From Acaryochloris sp. CRU_2_0 (GTDB lineage: Bacteria > Cyanobacteriota > Cyanobacteriia > Thermosynechococcales > Thermosynechococcaceae): a stretch of DNA of 64,000 nt. The stretch spans positions 1-64,000 of the forward strand of contig JAAUOM010000002.1 of the NCBI GenBank assembly GCA_012034865.1, given 5' to 3'. Below the pieces are notes generated by a model that had not been told where the DNA came from, did no database searches, and worked only from the letters and a program-made list of their open reading frames with translations. The translations under genes and the position numbers were made by a program. This document shows positions 18,792 through 28,663 of the stretch, one piece after another; within the stretch, counting starts at the first letter, position 1, and every line of letters starts with the position of its first letter.

Positions 18792-19122
18792 AGGTCTATC
18801 AGCATCTGGCTGAGAGATGCTATCACATTCGCCCTGCGATCTTAACCTGCCTAGCCCCTGGCGTTGCATTCCCTGGAGATTTTTGGGATCATAATTTGCC
18901 AATAAAACGGAATCGGTTTGGGTTTAGGTATGATGGAGAAGAGCAGCTACCATTACCAGCCTAATTCTGTAATATCTGGGCTGGAGAGCTGGGGTTAATT
19001 GATTATTGTTTGCTGATCAGTACAGCCCACATCAATTTTGAATTTGACTTTGCTGATTGTCATCCGGTTTACTTTGACCCAATCCAGCTCTAAGCCGTTG
19101 TTTAGTCATGGAGACGTGACGC
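18792..19122. promoter_or_regulatory. Divergent intergenic region between crr6 and fur
   Basis: 331 bases, presumably with the promoters of crr6 (minus) and the Fur-family gene (plus). The GTG start at 19123 is supported by GGAG at 19110-19113; the nearby ATG at 19109 is followed at once by a stop. I found no convincing 19-bp Fur box by eye. Confidence 0.35.
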
Positions 19123-19577
19123 GTGTTTAATGTTGAGCCTGGGACTACCACCAAACCCATTACTTGCTTAGAAGATGCTATTGAGAAGTGTCAGGAATTG
19201 GGAATGCGTCTCAGTCGGCAACGGCGCTCTATTTTAGAGTTGCTTTGGCAAGCAGAAGAACACCTTTCCGCCCGTCAGATTTATGATCGCCTTAACCAAG
19301 AAGGCAAAGATATTGGCCATACCTCGGTCTATCAAAATCTAGAGGCATTATCTCAGCAAGGCATTATTGAATGTGTGGAGCGCTCGATGGTCGATTGTAT
19401 GGCAATCTTAGCCATTCTCATAGTCACATCAATTGCTTGGACACCCATCAAATTATTGATATTCAGGTGAAATTACCACCGGAACTCATTGCCCAAATTG
19501 AGCAACAAACGGGCGTCGCGATCGCAGATTATCGGGTCGATTTCTACGCCTATCGCCATGCAGCTCCGCAAATGTAG
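19123..19577 (+). pseudogene. Fur-family metalloregulator, frameshifted
   Basis: GTG 19123 gives a winged-helix domain (GMRLSRQRRSILELLWQAEE, HLSARQIYDRLNQEG, IGHTSVYQNLEALSQQGIIE) that goes out of frame after CVERS. The correct continuation is one frame over: DGRLYGNLSHSHSHINCLDT, HQIIDIQVKLPPELIAQIEQ and DYRVDFYAYRH, the Fur dimerisation and metal-binding half (the HSHSHINC segment is the metal-ligand region). Adding one base near 19384-19387 gives 151 residues. As read, the protein would bind DNA weakly at best and lack metal control. The Fur versus PerR/Zur class cannot be settled by eye. Confidence 0.82.
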
Positions 19578-19709
19578 TCGATTAATCCTACACTAGATCT
19601 GGCACGATGATGGCAATCTAGAGTGTTGATCGAGTTCAGCTTCATCTTTGGTTTTTGTTGAAGCGATCGCCAAGAGTTGCCTTTGACAAAGAAGGAGTAA
19701 AAAACATCA

Positions 19710-20777
19710 ATGACTGGATCTACCCAAGATGTCCCACGTCTACTACGGGCTGCCCGTGGGGAAGTATTGGATCGCCCTCCTGTATGGATGATGAGACAAG
19801 CGGGTCGATACATGAAGGCGTACCGAGATTTACGAGACAAGTATCCTTCATTTCGAGAACGCTCTGAAATTCCAGAGGTGGCCATTGAAATTTCCCTACA
19901 GCCTTGGCGGGCATTTCAGCCGGATGGGGTGATCTTGTTCTCGGATATTGTCACCCCCCTGCCCGGTATTGGCATCAAAATGGATATTGCCGAAGGCAAA
20001 GGTCCGATTATTGAAGATCCCATTCGCACCCTTGAGCAGGTCAATGCCCTGCATAGGCTAGAGCCAGAAGAATCCCTGCCCTTCATTCGTCAAATTCTGA
20101 CAGCCCTGCGTCAGGAAGTGGGGAACCAATCCACGGTTTTAGGATTTGTGGGAGCGCCTTGGACTTTAGCGGCTTACGCCATTGAAGGCAAAGGTTCTAA
20201 GCACTATTCGATCATCAAGGGCATGGCGTTTGATGATCCAACGGTCCTCCATGCTTTTTTAGAGAAGATCTCAGATGCGATCGCAACTTACATGCGCTAT
20301 CAAATTAACAGCGGGGCGCAAGTGGTGCAAATGTTTGACTCTTGGGCTGGACAACTGAGTCCTATCGATTTTGAAACCTTTGCTTTGCCCTATCAACAAC
20401 GAGTCTTTCAACAGGTCAAGGCCACCCATCCTGATACGCCATTAATTCTGTTGGCCAGTGGCAGTGCAGGTTTGCTAGAGCGGATGGCTCACTCTGGTGC
20501 AGATATTATCAGCGTCGATTGGACGGTGGATATGGCGGATGCCCGCCAGCGCTTGGATCCGAATTTGCATGTGCAAGGGAATATGGATCCGGGAGTGTTG
20601 TTTGGCTCCCAGGCATTTATTCGCGAGCGCATTCTCGATATCATCCGTAAGGCCGGGAATAGAGGCCATATAATGAATTTGGGTCACGGAATTTTACCCA
20701 CGACCCCAGAAGAAAATGCCGCCTTCTTCTTTGAAACGGTTAAGCAAGCAGACCAGCTATTGACTGCAACTGCTTAA
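19710..20777 (+). CDS. hemE: Uroporphyrinogen III decarboxylase
   Basis: 355 residues. It converts uroporphyrinogen III to coproporphyrinogen III in heme/chlorophyll synthesis. [20 protein letters not shown] (residues 23-42) is the diagnostic substrate-binding stretch with Arg29 and Arg33; [16 protein letters not shown] carries the catalytic Asp; [19 protein letters not shown] and [10 protein letters not shown] and [19 protein letters not shown] complete the family pattern. Length is normal. A Shine-Dalgarno AAGGAG precedes the ATG. Confidence 0.96.
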   Translation: MTGSTQDVPRLLRAARGEVLDRPPVWMMRQAGRYMKAYRDLRDKYPSFRERSEIPEVAIEISLQPWRAFQPDGVILFSDIVTPLPGIGIKMDIAEGKGPIIEDPIRTLEQVNALHRLEPEESLPFIRQILTALRQEVGNQSTVLGFVGAPWTLAAYAIEGKGSKHYSIIKGMAFDDPTVLHAFLEKISDAIATYMRYQINSGAQVVQMFDSWAGQLSPIDFETFALPYQQRVFQQVKATHPDTPLILLASGSAGLLERMAHSGADIISVDWTVDMADARQRLDPNLHVQGNMDPGVLFGSQAFIRERILDIIRKAGNRGHIMNLGHGILPTTPEENAAFFFETVKQADQLLTATA

Positions 20778-20884
20778 CGGGTTTGTTGTGTACTCTATTT
20801 TGCTAGGTTGATCGATTCTGACTATTGAGTAAAGGAAGGGCGTATCCAGTATTTGGGGGAGTACAAGAGTATTTATGAGATTGA

Positions 20885-21154
20885 CTAGGCTGCATTGATC
20901 GAGTTGTGGAGGTCGGTGATGATTGCAGTGATAATCTCTGTACCAACGCCATGACGTTGCAGACTCTCTATCAGTTTGGGGATAGTAGGCATGACAGTTA
21001 GGGGTTGGCTCTGAGCTTGAATGACATCTTGGAGAGCGGCGTTGAACAGTTGAGGGTCATCTTCCTCAAGGGCACTTTTGAGATAAGACATGGCTCTTTC
21101 GGGATCTTGGAGGTGATTATTGAGGACTCGCTCAAAGGGGACGCTTTTAGCCAT
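20885..21154 (-). CDS. Putative antitoxin of RelE-type pair, divergent C-terminus
   Basis: 89 residues from ATG 21154 (MAKSVPFERVLNNHLQDPER). AMSYLKSALEEDDPQLFNAAL matches the N-terminus of the HigA-like addiction-module antidotes that pair with this type of toxin. After the first 50 residues, where those proteins usually have GMTxLAxxTxLxRESLYR, this one reads TVMPTIPKLIESLQRHGVG, so the helix-turn-helix is degenerate or replaced. Its ATG lies just inside the 3' end of the toxin gene (8-base overlap). Confidence 0.65.
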   Translation of the reverse strand: MAKSVPFERVLNNHLQDPERAMSYLKSALEEDDPQLFNAALQDVIQAQSQPLTVMPTIPKLIESLQRHGVGTEIITAIITDLHNSINAA

Positions 21155-21488
21155 TGTCTTGACTCCTATAATCTTTCCAATACTCAATCGCACTTTGAAT
21201 ATCACGCGTTTGTGAGCTTTTGTCTCCGCCACATGATATTAGAATCAGGCGATTTTCTACTCTGCCAAAATAGACTCTGTAGCCAGAACCGAATTTGATC
21301 CGTAACTCGAAAACGTCATCGGCAACAAATTTGTGATCGCCGAGATTACCGAGTTGGATGCGCCGAATCCTGAGTAGGATTTTGTCAACCCCTTGCTTGT
21401 CCTTAAGTGAGTTGAGCCACTCTGTGAAAGGCTGTTTGCCTTCTGATGTCGAGTAGACTTCAACTATCCAGGGTGTAGCTTCTGGCAA
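21147..21488 (-). CDS. RelE/ParE-type toxin (addiction module killer protein)
   Basis: 113 residues. TEWLNSLKDKQGVDKILLRI, RRIQLGNLGDHKFVADDVFE, LRIKFGSGYRVYFG and LILISCGGDKSSQTRDIQSA match the short RelE-fold killer proteins. Conserved basic residues (RRIQLGN, GYRVYF) line the mRNA-binding face in this family. Order is toxin first, antitoxin second, as in HigBA-type modules. The ribosome-dependent mRNA cleavage role is family knowledge, not shown here. Confidence 0.85.
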   Translation of the reverse strand: MPEATPWIVEVYSTSEGKQPFTEWLNSLKDKQGVDKILLRIRRIQLGNLGDHKFVADDVFELRIKFGSGYRVYFGRVENRLILISCGGDKSSQTRDIQSAIEYWKDYRSQDNG

Positions 21489-21647
21489 GTTGGCCTCTAG
21501 GTGGTGCTGTCATTAGTTTAAGGCATTGCGTCTAAAATGAGTTGTCCTGGATGTCTCTGGGAGTGATACGGATGGACGATCGCACCAGGGATGTTGTTAC
21601 TACAACCACATGTAAATGGCAAATAGCGTTCTAGAAAGGAGATTTGG

Positions 21648-22548
21648 ATGATTTGGATTCCCGCTGGAAATGTCACCCGGCATACAGACAGCTTGATCGC
21701 ACCTGACATGGATTTTTTGCTGATCCGCCCCCTGAAATTGGTACGATTATTTCCGCTGACAGTTCTTTGAATAGTTCGTCAGAATCGAAAAGAATCCAGT
21801 CTCGGATCAGAAGCTGTCTATGGGAGGGGATATATGGGGCTGCGATCGGGGGGTTAGTGGCTCTGGCGGTTGAATTGCCGCTGCTGGGTAGCCTGATCGG
21901 GGTTGCGATCGCCGTTATTCTAGTGTTATTGTCCACGCGATACGCTTACCATTGCAGCTATGTGGGTGAACGCGGGATTGCCCTCTCTTACCTGAAGGGT
22001 CACCGCTCTGCTCAACCCCAGACTCGGATTTTTTGTTTCCAGGATGGCAAAAACCTTTATACCCAGCAAACTCGCAGTTATTACAACGGCATTTATACAG
22101 GCACAACCTTCAACTACCGATGGACCCGCCTCTCAACGCCAGACTTCAAACTAGAAGGTGCGCACCGGAGTGAAAAAGGCAATCCACCCCCAGAAAATTT
22201 ATGGCACTTTGCCGATGCAGCGGAGGGGGCTTGGAGTGTCCATCTCCTGCAACTGGTCGATCAACAACTGGATCAACTGGGATATGTTGAGTTTCCGATC
22301 AAGAGTTCCCTCAATGCCGTCCGCATTGGCTCAGGTTTTATGGAGTTTGAGGAAAAAATGGCACCCGTCAACGGGTAGACGTAGCCGATATGAAAGATAT
22401 TCGCTTAGGTTCTGGTGTTTTTCAGTTTAAGCACAAGGATACCACTTGGTGGTCTGGTAAAGGTAAATACTCTTTTGCCTACAGCAATCTTCCCAATGCC
22501 AGATTGTTTCTCATTTGCCTAGACAGATTAACCGGGATTCACTGGTAG
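21648..22548 (+). pseudogene. Membrane protein of unknown family, two homopolymer frameshifts
   Basis: ATG 21648 has AAGGAG six bases upstream. Its frame ends after 39 codons, but adding one T to the T6 at 21713-21718 gives DMDFFADPPPEIGTIISAD and runs into the long 21767-22378 frame. A second added A in the A6 at 22353-22358 continues to the TAG at 22548. The repaired protein is 300 residues. It has a hydrophobic hairpin GAAIGGLVALAVELPLLGSL then VAIAVILVLLS (two membrane helices), followed by a soluble domain containing NYRWTRLSTPDFKLEG and WWSGKGKYSFAYSNLPNARL. Two independent repairs that both rejoin coding sense argue for an originally intact gene. Confidence 0.75.
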
Positions 22549-22599
22549 GTGTGCGGGTCTTTGAGCGAACCAAAGGTCAATGCAAAAGCCATTAGGCAT

Positions 22600-23529
22600 T
22601 TAGGAAATTTGCTGAGAGGTGACATTGTGGAAGTGTCGGTAGTCAATATATCGATGGCCATCGGCAGTTTTATGGAAAATATCAATAAACTTGTGGTTCC
22701 AGAGCAAATCCCGTGCGCCATAGGTATGGCGGGCATGAAGGGCCTGCGCAACAGTGTCATCAATCCCCGTCAAAGTCACAATGAACGTGGCCTTCATCCG
22801 TTCTAGAGAGTCTGCGGTTGCACCATAGAGCGGACTCTCTTCATCAATCGGATGCATCACCGTCAAGGTCAGGGTGAAGGAGGGTGTGCGATGACGGAGC
22901 AACTTCAGCGTGTACAAATGTCGCATCGCATCCCCTTCCGTGCTAATTTCGTCCTGAAACAAATAGAGGTTGATATCCGCTTCTAGGATTTGGTTGCGAC
23001 GTTGGTTGGCCGTGCGGAACATCAATGTGGGCACGCCGTTGTAAGGTGTGATCACAGCGACTCGGCTAAAGAGGACTCTGGCCGTCGGTCGAGAGAATCT
23101 GGCAAAGGCTAAGCCCGTAATCAGCGCGATACTGAGGATGCTGGTAAAGGCTTCCACCGTAACCACAACATTGGCATAGGGGGTGATGGGGTGCATGACC
23201 CCGTAGCCAATCGATCCTAAGGTTTGCACGCTAAAAAAATAGGCATCCCAGAAAGAACCGGGAGTGGCATTGGCAATCCCATTGCCACCGACTAAAAAGG
23301 CCAGGGCAAACACAATATTAATCACCCCATACCCTGCCGCCAGCATCAACAGAAAACCGTGCCAGGGGATAGTCAACAGCAGATGATAAGGATCACGCCA
23401 GTAGGCATACCAGACATCTAATCCCGCCGGGATAAATTTGCCATCTTGAAACTCCAAGAAGATTTTGGAAGACAATCTTTGGGTGAGCTTACGGCGAAGA
23501 GACCAGCGATTATCGTTCACAGGCAACAA
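22600..23529 (-). CDS. Inward-rectifier (Kir/KirBac-type) potassium channel
   Basis: 309 residues. A slide helix (GLDVWYAYWRDPYHLLL), TM1 around 55-80, a pore loop with selectivity filter TLGSIGYG at 103-110, TM2 around 118-142, then an all-beta cytoplasmic domain (TARVLFSRVAVITPYNGVPT, LMFRTANQRRNQILEADINL) typical of Kir channels. The filter keeps the GYG core. It lies just downstream of allA on the same strand. Probably conducts K+ across the plasma membrane under control of lipids or pH, by family knowledge. Confidence 0.88.
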   Translation of the reverse strand: MLPVNDNRWSLRRKLTQRLSSKIFLEFQDGKFIPAGLDVWYAYWRDPYHLLLTIPWHGFLLMLAAGYGVINIVFALAFLVGGNGIANATPGSFWDAYFFSVQTLGSIGYGVMHPITPYANVVVTVEAFTSILSIALITGLAFARFSRPTARVLFSRVAVITPYNGVPTLMFRTANQRRNQILEADINLYLFQDEISTEGDAMRHLYTLKLLRHRTPSFTLTLTVMHPIDEESPLYGATADSLERMKATFIVTLTGIDDTVAQALHARHTYGARDLLWNHKFIDIFHKTADGHRYIDYRHFHNVTSQQIS

Positions 23530-23554
23530 CCTCTAGACAGCAGCAGGAGGGAAA

Positions 23555-24049
23555 TCAGATCAGCGTTGTAATGTGGAATTCCACATTATAAAGGGTTAAC
23601 AGATCACAGGTGTCGTGATCGACTTGATTGGTATCTGCCAATTCTAAGTTATAGAAATCCATACAATCTATTTCAAAGTGGGGACCGGCGTGCCAGGTGC
23701 CTACTTCTAGTTTAATAAAGCAATTCCCTGGAATTTGAAACGCCATAATCTCCGCTAAGGCAGGGTAGGCCCACTCCCTAGGCGGTGCCACGGCCATCAA
23801 CCAAGATTGACCCCCTAAAGATCCGAGACATTGGGTACAACGCTGATGGCGGGTAATGCGGCTAAAGCGACAGCCAAGGCGTTGCAAGCGCATAATATAA
23901 AATCGAGGAATCCCCTTTTCCAGGTGTAATTGGGCATTGTCAGAGCCATACACGGCTCCATCAACCGTGGGAAAAATCACTTGACCAAAAGGCTTAAACG
24001 CTTCAGCTGTAATGGGTTGAGCAATCAGTTGTTGGAGGCTAGCGGGCAT
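23555..24049 (-). CDS. allA: Ureidoglycolate lyase family protein
   Basis: 164 residues. ITAEAFKPFGQVIFPTVDG, IMRLQRLGCRFSRITRHQRC, LMAVAPPREWAYPALAEIMAF and VGTWHAGPHFEIDCMDFYNLE belong to the AllA cupin family, which splits ureidoglycolate to glyoxylate and urea in purine/allantoin breakdown. The usual HQ and HAG/WH motifs are present. No other allantoin gene is near; the neighbours are an EamA transporter (upstream) and a Kir channel (downstream), all on the minus strand with short gaps. Confidence 0.85.
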   Translation of the reverse strand: MPASLQQLIAQPITAEAFKPFGQVIFPTVDGAVYGSDNAQLHLEKGIPRFYIMRLQRLGCRFSRITRHQRCTQCLGSLGGQSWLMAVAPPREWAYPALAEIMAFQIPGNCFIKLEVGTWHAGPHFEIDCMDFYNLELADTNQVDHDTCDLLTLYNVEFHITTLI

Positions 24050-24092
24050 AGGAGATTCTCCAAGGGATCGGGCTAAAAGCGATCTGCAGGGA

Positions 24093-25004
24093 TCAGGGTC
24101 GGTGACTCAATCGAGCCAGCAGAATCCCTGCTAATACAATCATGCCGCCTACGCCTTGTTTGAGGCTGAGGGTTTCGTCGAAAAACCACCAGGCCAAGAT
24201 CGTTGCCATGACGGGCTGCAACAACAGACTCACCGACGCAAAAGCAGAGGGCAAATGGACTAAGGCAAAGGTGATCAAACTCTGGCCAATAACCTGAGAA
24301 ATACAAGCTAGTCCCAGTAAGACCAGCCAACCCGAAAGCGTACGAGGCAGGAAGCTTTCCCCAGACAACCCAGCAACAAAGAATAAAAGCAGAGCACTGA
24401 TGGTACTGCTAGCGAAGGCAATGGTCACCGTTGGCAAAAATAAACGCAACCGCGATACCGAGAGAAGATATCCGGCGTAGAAGACCGATGTGAACAGTCC
24501 CAAACCATCCCCCACCAGACGTTGAGGTTCTAAATTGAGGCTGGCACTGACAAGGAGCATGGCACCGGCAAGGGAGAGGGCGATCGCAACTAAAAACCAC
24601 CACGAGAAAGTCTCTCCTAACAGCAACCAGCCCGCCAATACCACAAAAATAGGGGCAAAGTTAGCCAACAAGGTGGCATTGGCCACAGAAGTGAAATGAA
24701 TCGACCAATGCCAAACGCCTAAATCTGCTGCAAAAAAGCATCCCGCTGACAACAGCAGCCACCTCTGCCCATTACTTTTGACGGGCGGTAGGAGAGCTTG
24801 AGTGGGCACAGCAGCGAAACCAAACCAGAGTCCAAGCAGGGGCAAAGCCAATCCCAACCGATAGAACGCTGTCGCGCTGGGTCCAATTTCACTCAAACGC
24901 ACAAAAATAGGCGCAAAGGCAATCCCCACAGCCCCCATTAGTAAAGCGGGCAAAGCCCAAGGGTTAGATTGAGAATTCATTCTAGTATTGGGGTTAGCGT
25001 TCAT
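24093..25004 (-). CDS. EamA/DMT superfamily transporter
   Basis: About 303 residues from ATG 25004, chosen for the GAAGGA sequence six bases upstream. The frame extends upstream but without similarity. About ten hydrophobic helices in two EamA repeats (LPALLMGAVGIAFAPIFVRL ... VANATLLANFAPIFVVLAGW ... FALVHLPSAFASVSLLLQPV). Such proteins export metabolites or amino acids. The position upstream of allA in a likely operon suggests a nitrogenous compound, but that is a guess. Confidence 0.85.
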   Translation of the reverse strand: MNANPNTRMNSQSNPWALPALLMGAVGIAFAPIFVRLSEIGPSATAFYRLGLALPLLGLWFGFAAVPTQALLPPVKSNGQRWLLLSAGCFFAADLGVWHWSIHFTSVANATLLANFAPIFVVLAGWLLLGETFSWWFLVAIALSLAGAMLLVSASLNLEPQRLVGDGLGLFTSVFYAGYLLSVSRLRLFLPTVTIAFASSTISALLLFFVAGLSGESFLPRTLSGWLVLLGLACISQVIGQSLITFALVHLPSAFASVSLLLQPVMATILAWWFFDETLSLKQGVGGMIVLAGILLARLSHRP

Positions 25005-25186
25005 GAGTAATCCTTCAACGTCACTCTCCATCAAGGCATTAAACATGGCTTTTATCAAAATCTGTCTCATGACTATGGCCATAGTGAAATTTGGCCGTAC
25101 TTTAAGTCTTAGGTTCTTGCAAAAGACTTGCTCCCCAACTTCGAGCTGTCCAGCATTATTAGTCTCTTCCATAGGAGAAGCATAAA

Positions 25187-25996
25187 ATGACCTTATTCAA
25201 GAATTTTTCTCAGCATCAGCCAAGCATTAAGCGCAAGCATATATTACTGATGACTGCTACCATTACGCCACCAGATGGAGCACCGATGCTTCGACGAGTT
25301 GATCCAAAGCTCCGTCTTCAAGATTATGAAGCTGCACTGAAGTTTTATCTTAAATTGCTTGATTCCAGTATTGATAGGTTGATCTTTGCCGAAAACTCAC
25401 ATTCAGATATCTCTAGTTTACAAACGATTGTAGAGGAAGCAAAATACAGGGATCAAGTTGAATTTATCTGCTTTAATGGGTTGGATTATCCGCCGAGCTA
25501 CGATCGTGCCTACGGTGAATTTAAAATGGTCGAGTATGTAATGAACCATTCTCAAACGATTAGAAATCTGCCTCCAAAAGCAGTTATCTGGAAAGTGACA
25601 GGCCGCTATACTGTGAAAAATATTCATCAAATCATTACCCACATGCCTGAGAATATTGATCTTTATTGCAACTTTCGTAGTATTCCTAAACGCTGGGCAG
25701 AAATGTATCTGATTGCATGGACACCAAGAGGTTATCAGGTTGCATTAAAAAATATCTATTCTGACCTGAAACCTTTAATGATCGATGGAATCCGAGTTAA
25801 AGATCCTGAGGAAGTTTTCATCGATCTGATTGAAGAACGGGCAAAAACAATTAAACTAGTACCACGATTTAGACCAACACCAATGGTCGATGGGATACGT
25901 GCTTGGACAAACGAGAACTTTTTAGAAGGCAAAAATCTATTAAAGTTTTACATCCGTAGCTTTGCTTGCAAAGTTTTTCCTTGGCTGTGGATTTAG
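25187..25996 (+). CDS. Uncharacterised glycosyltransferase-like protein beside exopolysaccharide locus
   Basis: 269 residues from ATG 25187 with AGGAG upstream. HILLMTATITPPDGAPMLRR, YLKLLDSSIDRLIFAENSHS, PSYDRAYGEFKMVEYVMNHS and PKAVIWKVTGRYTVKNIHQI suggest an alpha/beta enzyme that could be a glycosyltransferase of the type in which a conserved GExK/KxTGRY pair lies around the sugar-nucleotide site. I cannot name a family. No signal peptide. It faces the end of the exopolysaccharide operon (convergent, 30-base gap). Confidence 0.55.
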   Translation: MTLFKNFSQHQPSIKRKHILLMTATITPPDGAPMLRRVDPKLRLQDYEAALKFYLKLLDSSIDRLIFAENSHSDISSLQTIVEEAKYRDQVEFICFNGLDYPPSYDRAYGEFKMVEYVMNHSQTIRNLPPKAVIWKVTGRYTVKNIHQIITHMPENIDLYCNFRSIPKRWAEMYLIAWTPRGYQVALKNIYSDLKPLMIDGIRVKDPEEVFIDLIEERAKTIKLVPRFRPTPMVDGIRAWTNENFLEGKNLLKFYIRSFACKVFPWLWI

Positions 25997-26026
25997 TTCT
26001 CTGTAAAGCTGTCCTTACTCAAACTC

Positions 26027-27376
26027 CTATTCATTTTTACCAGGAACTAGCTCGACAACTAGAGGATAATCCAAGATACCAAGGCTAATTTTTTTCTCGT
26101 TTTCATAGTGCATCAATGGATAAATTGAGTCATTCGGCTGATAAGTAGTTGCGTGACTAACTGGCTCATTCAAAGTCAAAAAAACTTGTTTTTTGACTAC
26201 AATAATCTCTTTTTTGTTCTGTACATTAAAACCAGGAAAATCTTGCCAAAGCACCAAGTAAAATATACCATTACGTTTTTGCAAAAGGGTATGATGAACA
26301 TTAAAAGTACTTCCACTAAGTTGATAGTCTAAGTGTTGAGGTGTAAATGCCTTAGAGCTTTTCGTTTTAGAATCTTTTAAAAGAGTAATCAGATTTCTAA
26401 GAGCTATGAAAGCAGGTTTGCGAGAGCCATCATATCGCAACAAACCAAAATGCTTTTCTTTGTCATCAAGCTTAGGATTTGGATGTTCATCAATCAACTC
26501 ATATACAAAAGTACGTTGAATCCCTCGATTAAAGAACTCTAGAAACAATCTTGGTATGAGCTTAGCCGCTACCTGCTCAGAAATTCCTTTATGATTTCTA
26601 GGCTCATGTATTGCGTTGTGATAACCTGTTTCGGTAATAATAATTGGTTTATTACCACATAATTTTTTTGTGTTCTGAATAAATCTAGTATTAAATTCTT
26701 TAGGGATCTGACTACCAGGATAAATATGCATATTATTGATATCACAGGCAACTTTACCAAGCAAAGTTACATGGTCTGGATTTGCCATGGATGGACTTAA
26801 AATAGGCAAATGATCTGTTGATTTATTTGCTTTAATTTTTCGATAAAGTTCTGCTTGAAACCTACGTACCCCTTCAGGAAAATTTTGACCTTGATACTGA
26901 AGATGGGATTGAATATCCCATTCATTTGGGCCTTCTATAGCCACAAGAGATTCGACCATTGATGTTGCTTGCTTAACAGCCTTTTCAGGTGTTAATACAT
27001 CTCCTGGTTGAGATACGTCTCGTGGATCCCTGACAAATGTCAATTTAATACCTACTTTAGCGAGATCATGAAACTTTTTCTGATTTTCTCGGTCTCCAAA
27101 AGCCAAACCATCCCGAATATGATGAATGCCTAACTCTTGTAGTCTTGGTTTGATAATTTTTTCGTAGTGCTTGTAGGCAGTATTCTGGGAGCCAAGATGA
27201 ACTGCCACTCCAATAGAATCAATAAAAGAATCTGCACTGTGAGCTTGCTCAGGTTTAGCTTGAGTGGATGGAGCAAGAAAAACAGGATAGCTGATTAGCA
27301 GTATTCCCAATAGTGCGAGTAGTGTCGTTCTCAATATTGCCAAGCGCAAACGTCTATATTGATTAAACCCTAGCAA
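26027..27376 (-). CDS. Secreted clan-A-like glycoside hydrolase
   Basis: 449 residues with an N-terminal signal/anchor (TTLLALLGILLISYPVFLAP, residues 18-37). It has a TIM-barrel layout: SIGVAVHLG, LGIHHIRDGLAF, VAIEGPNEWDIQ (acid/base Glu candidate at NEW) and KPIIITETGYHNA (nucleophile Glu candidate at TETGY). These two strand-end motifs are typical of clan GH-A enzymes. Last gene of the exopolysaccharide operon; it may trim or release the polymer in the periplasm. Confidence 0.75.
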   Translation of the reverse strand: MLGFNQYRRLRLAILRTTLLALLGILLISYPVFLAPSTQAKPEQAHSADSFIDSIGVAVHLGSQNTAYKHYEKIIKPRLQELGIHHIRDGLAFGDRENQKKFHDLAKVGIKLTFVRDPRDVSQPGDVLTPEKAVKQATSMVESLVAIEGPNEWDIQSHLQYQGQNFPEGVRRFQAELYRKIKANKSTDHLPILSPSMANPDHVTLLGKVACDINNMHIYPGSQIPKEFNTRFIQNTKKLCGNKPIIITETGYHNAIHEPRNHKGISEQVAAKLIPRLFLEFFNRGIQRTFVYELIDEHPNPKLDDKEKHFGLLRYDGSRKPAFIALRNLITLLKDSKTKSSKAFTPQHLDYQLSGSTFNVHHTLLQKRNGIFYLVLWQDFPGFNVQNKKEIIVVKKQVFLTLNEPVSHATTYQPNDSIYPLMHYENEKKISLGILDYPLVVELVPGKNE

Positions 27377-27452
27377 ACTCTTTTTAGATATAAAGTGTTT
27401 TTCCTGAATGACATACTTTCAACATGCTTCCATAAATATTACTTTTTCTAGG

Positions 27453-28651
27453 TTAATCAATGTCATGAGTGACTTCTTCATAGACATTAATCAAAGCCTG
27501 AGTCATCTTATTTAAGGTAAATTTCTCTTGTGAAAGTTTGAGCGCAGTATCAGCTATTTGGGATTTAAGAGTATTACTCTCTAGAAGTTCTTTGAGGTGT
27601 AAAGCTAAGGTTTCATGATCGCCAAAAGGAAAGATAAAACCATTGACATTCTGTTGAATTTGATCAGCAGATCCACTGGTAGGAGTTCGCACAGTAACCA
27701 CTCCACACAGCATTGCTTCAATAATGACGAGGGGAAAGGCTTCCTGCCAACTGGGTAAAACAAAAATATCCGAAGCCCATAACACTTGACGTGAATCCGT
27801 AAACCCAAGCCAATGAATTAAATCTGCAACCCCTAGTTCAACTGCCTTTTCTTGAATATAACTTTTCCAAATACCTACCCCAGCGAAAAGGGTGGTTACA
27901 TTTAAACCATTTGTTCGTAGATTGGCTAAAGCCTGTAAAAGAATTTCATGCCCCTTTCTTTCCTGCAAAGAACCAATCAGACAAATAACTTGCTCTTCAG
28001 ATGTCAGGCCATAGTGCTTGCGGGCTTCTAGGCGTTCATCCTGAGATGGCGGTCGAAAATGCTGACTGTCTACCCCAGAATAAATCAGACGGACTTTATC
28101 CTTAGGAACCCGCATGGTATTGATAAAGTAATCTTGCAGAGTACTGCTTAGGGCAATGCAGCGATCGCCAAAAAAAATATTCACATATTGACTGAAAAGC
28201 ACACCCAACTTATCTCTGACCCAGACCGTCCCAGGTTGTTGGTGACAGGTTACAACACAAGGCACCTTGTGAAAAATCCGTAAGATTTGCACAAAGAGAC
28301 TCACTGAAAGAGAATGGACATGAATTACATCGGGCTGAAATTCAACAATGGCTGAATTTAGTTTTTTAAAGACTGGAAAATACTAAAAGAATCCTGCGTT
28401 AAGCCTTGAACTGAACCACGACGAAACTTAGGAAATGAGACATAAAAATGTCTAATACCTAAAGATTCTATCCACTCCGTTCTTAAATCAGCTCTGCCAG
28501 GAATGTTAAGATCCTTGGTCGCTGTATCTGAAACAAGTGCAACTTCCCAACCATTTTTTAGCAACTCTTTCGTCAGTGTAATTAAATAAGAAGTAATTCC
28601 TTCATAACCTGGCAAATAGCCAGCTACCATCAGTACACGACGTTTACTCAT
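27453..28651 (-). pseudogene. GT4-type glycosyltransferase, frameshifted
   Basis: ATG 28651 gives the N-terminal domain (RRVLMVAGYLPGYEGITSYL) and stops after FQSLKN. Adding one base to the A6 run (28362-28367) gives KKLNSAIVEFQPDVIHVHSL and joins the rest, which carries RLIYSGVDSQHFRPP, ICLIGSLQERKGHEILLQAL and EAFPLVIIEAMLCGVVTVRT: the GT4 GT-B C-terminal domain with its E-x7-E motif. The repaired length is 399 residues. It would transfer a sugar during repeat-unit assembly. Confidence 0.85.
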
Positions 28652-28663
28652 CTCTCTTTAAAC

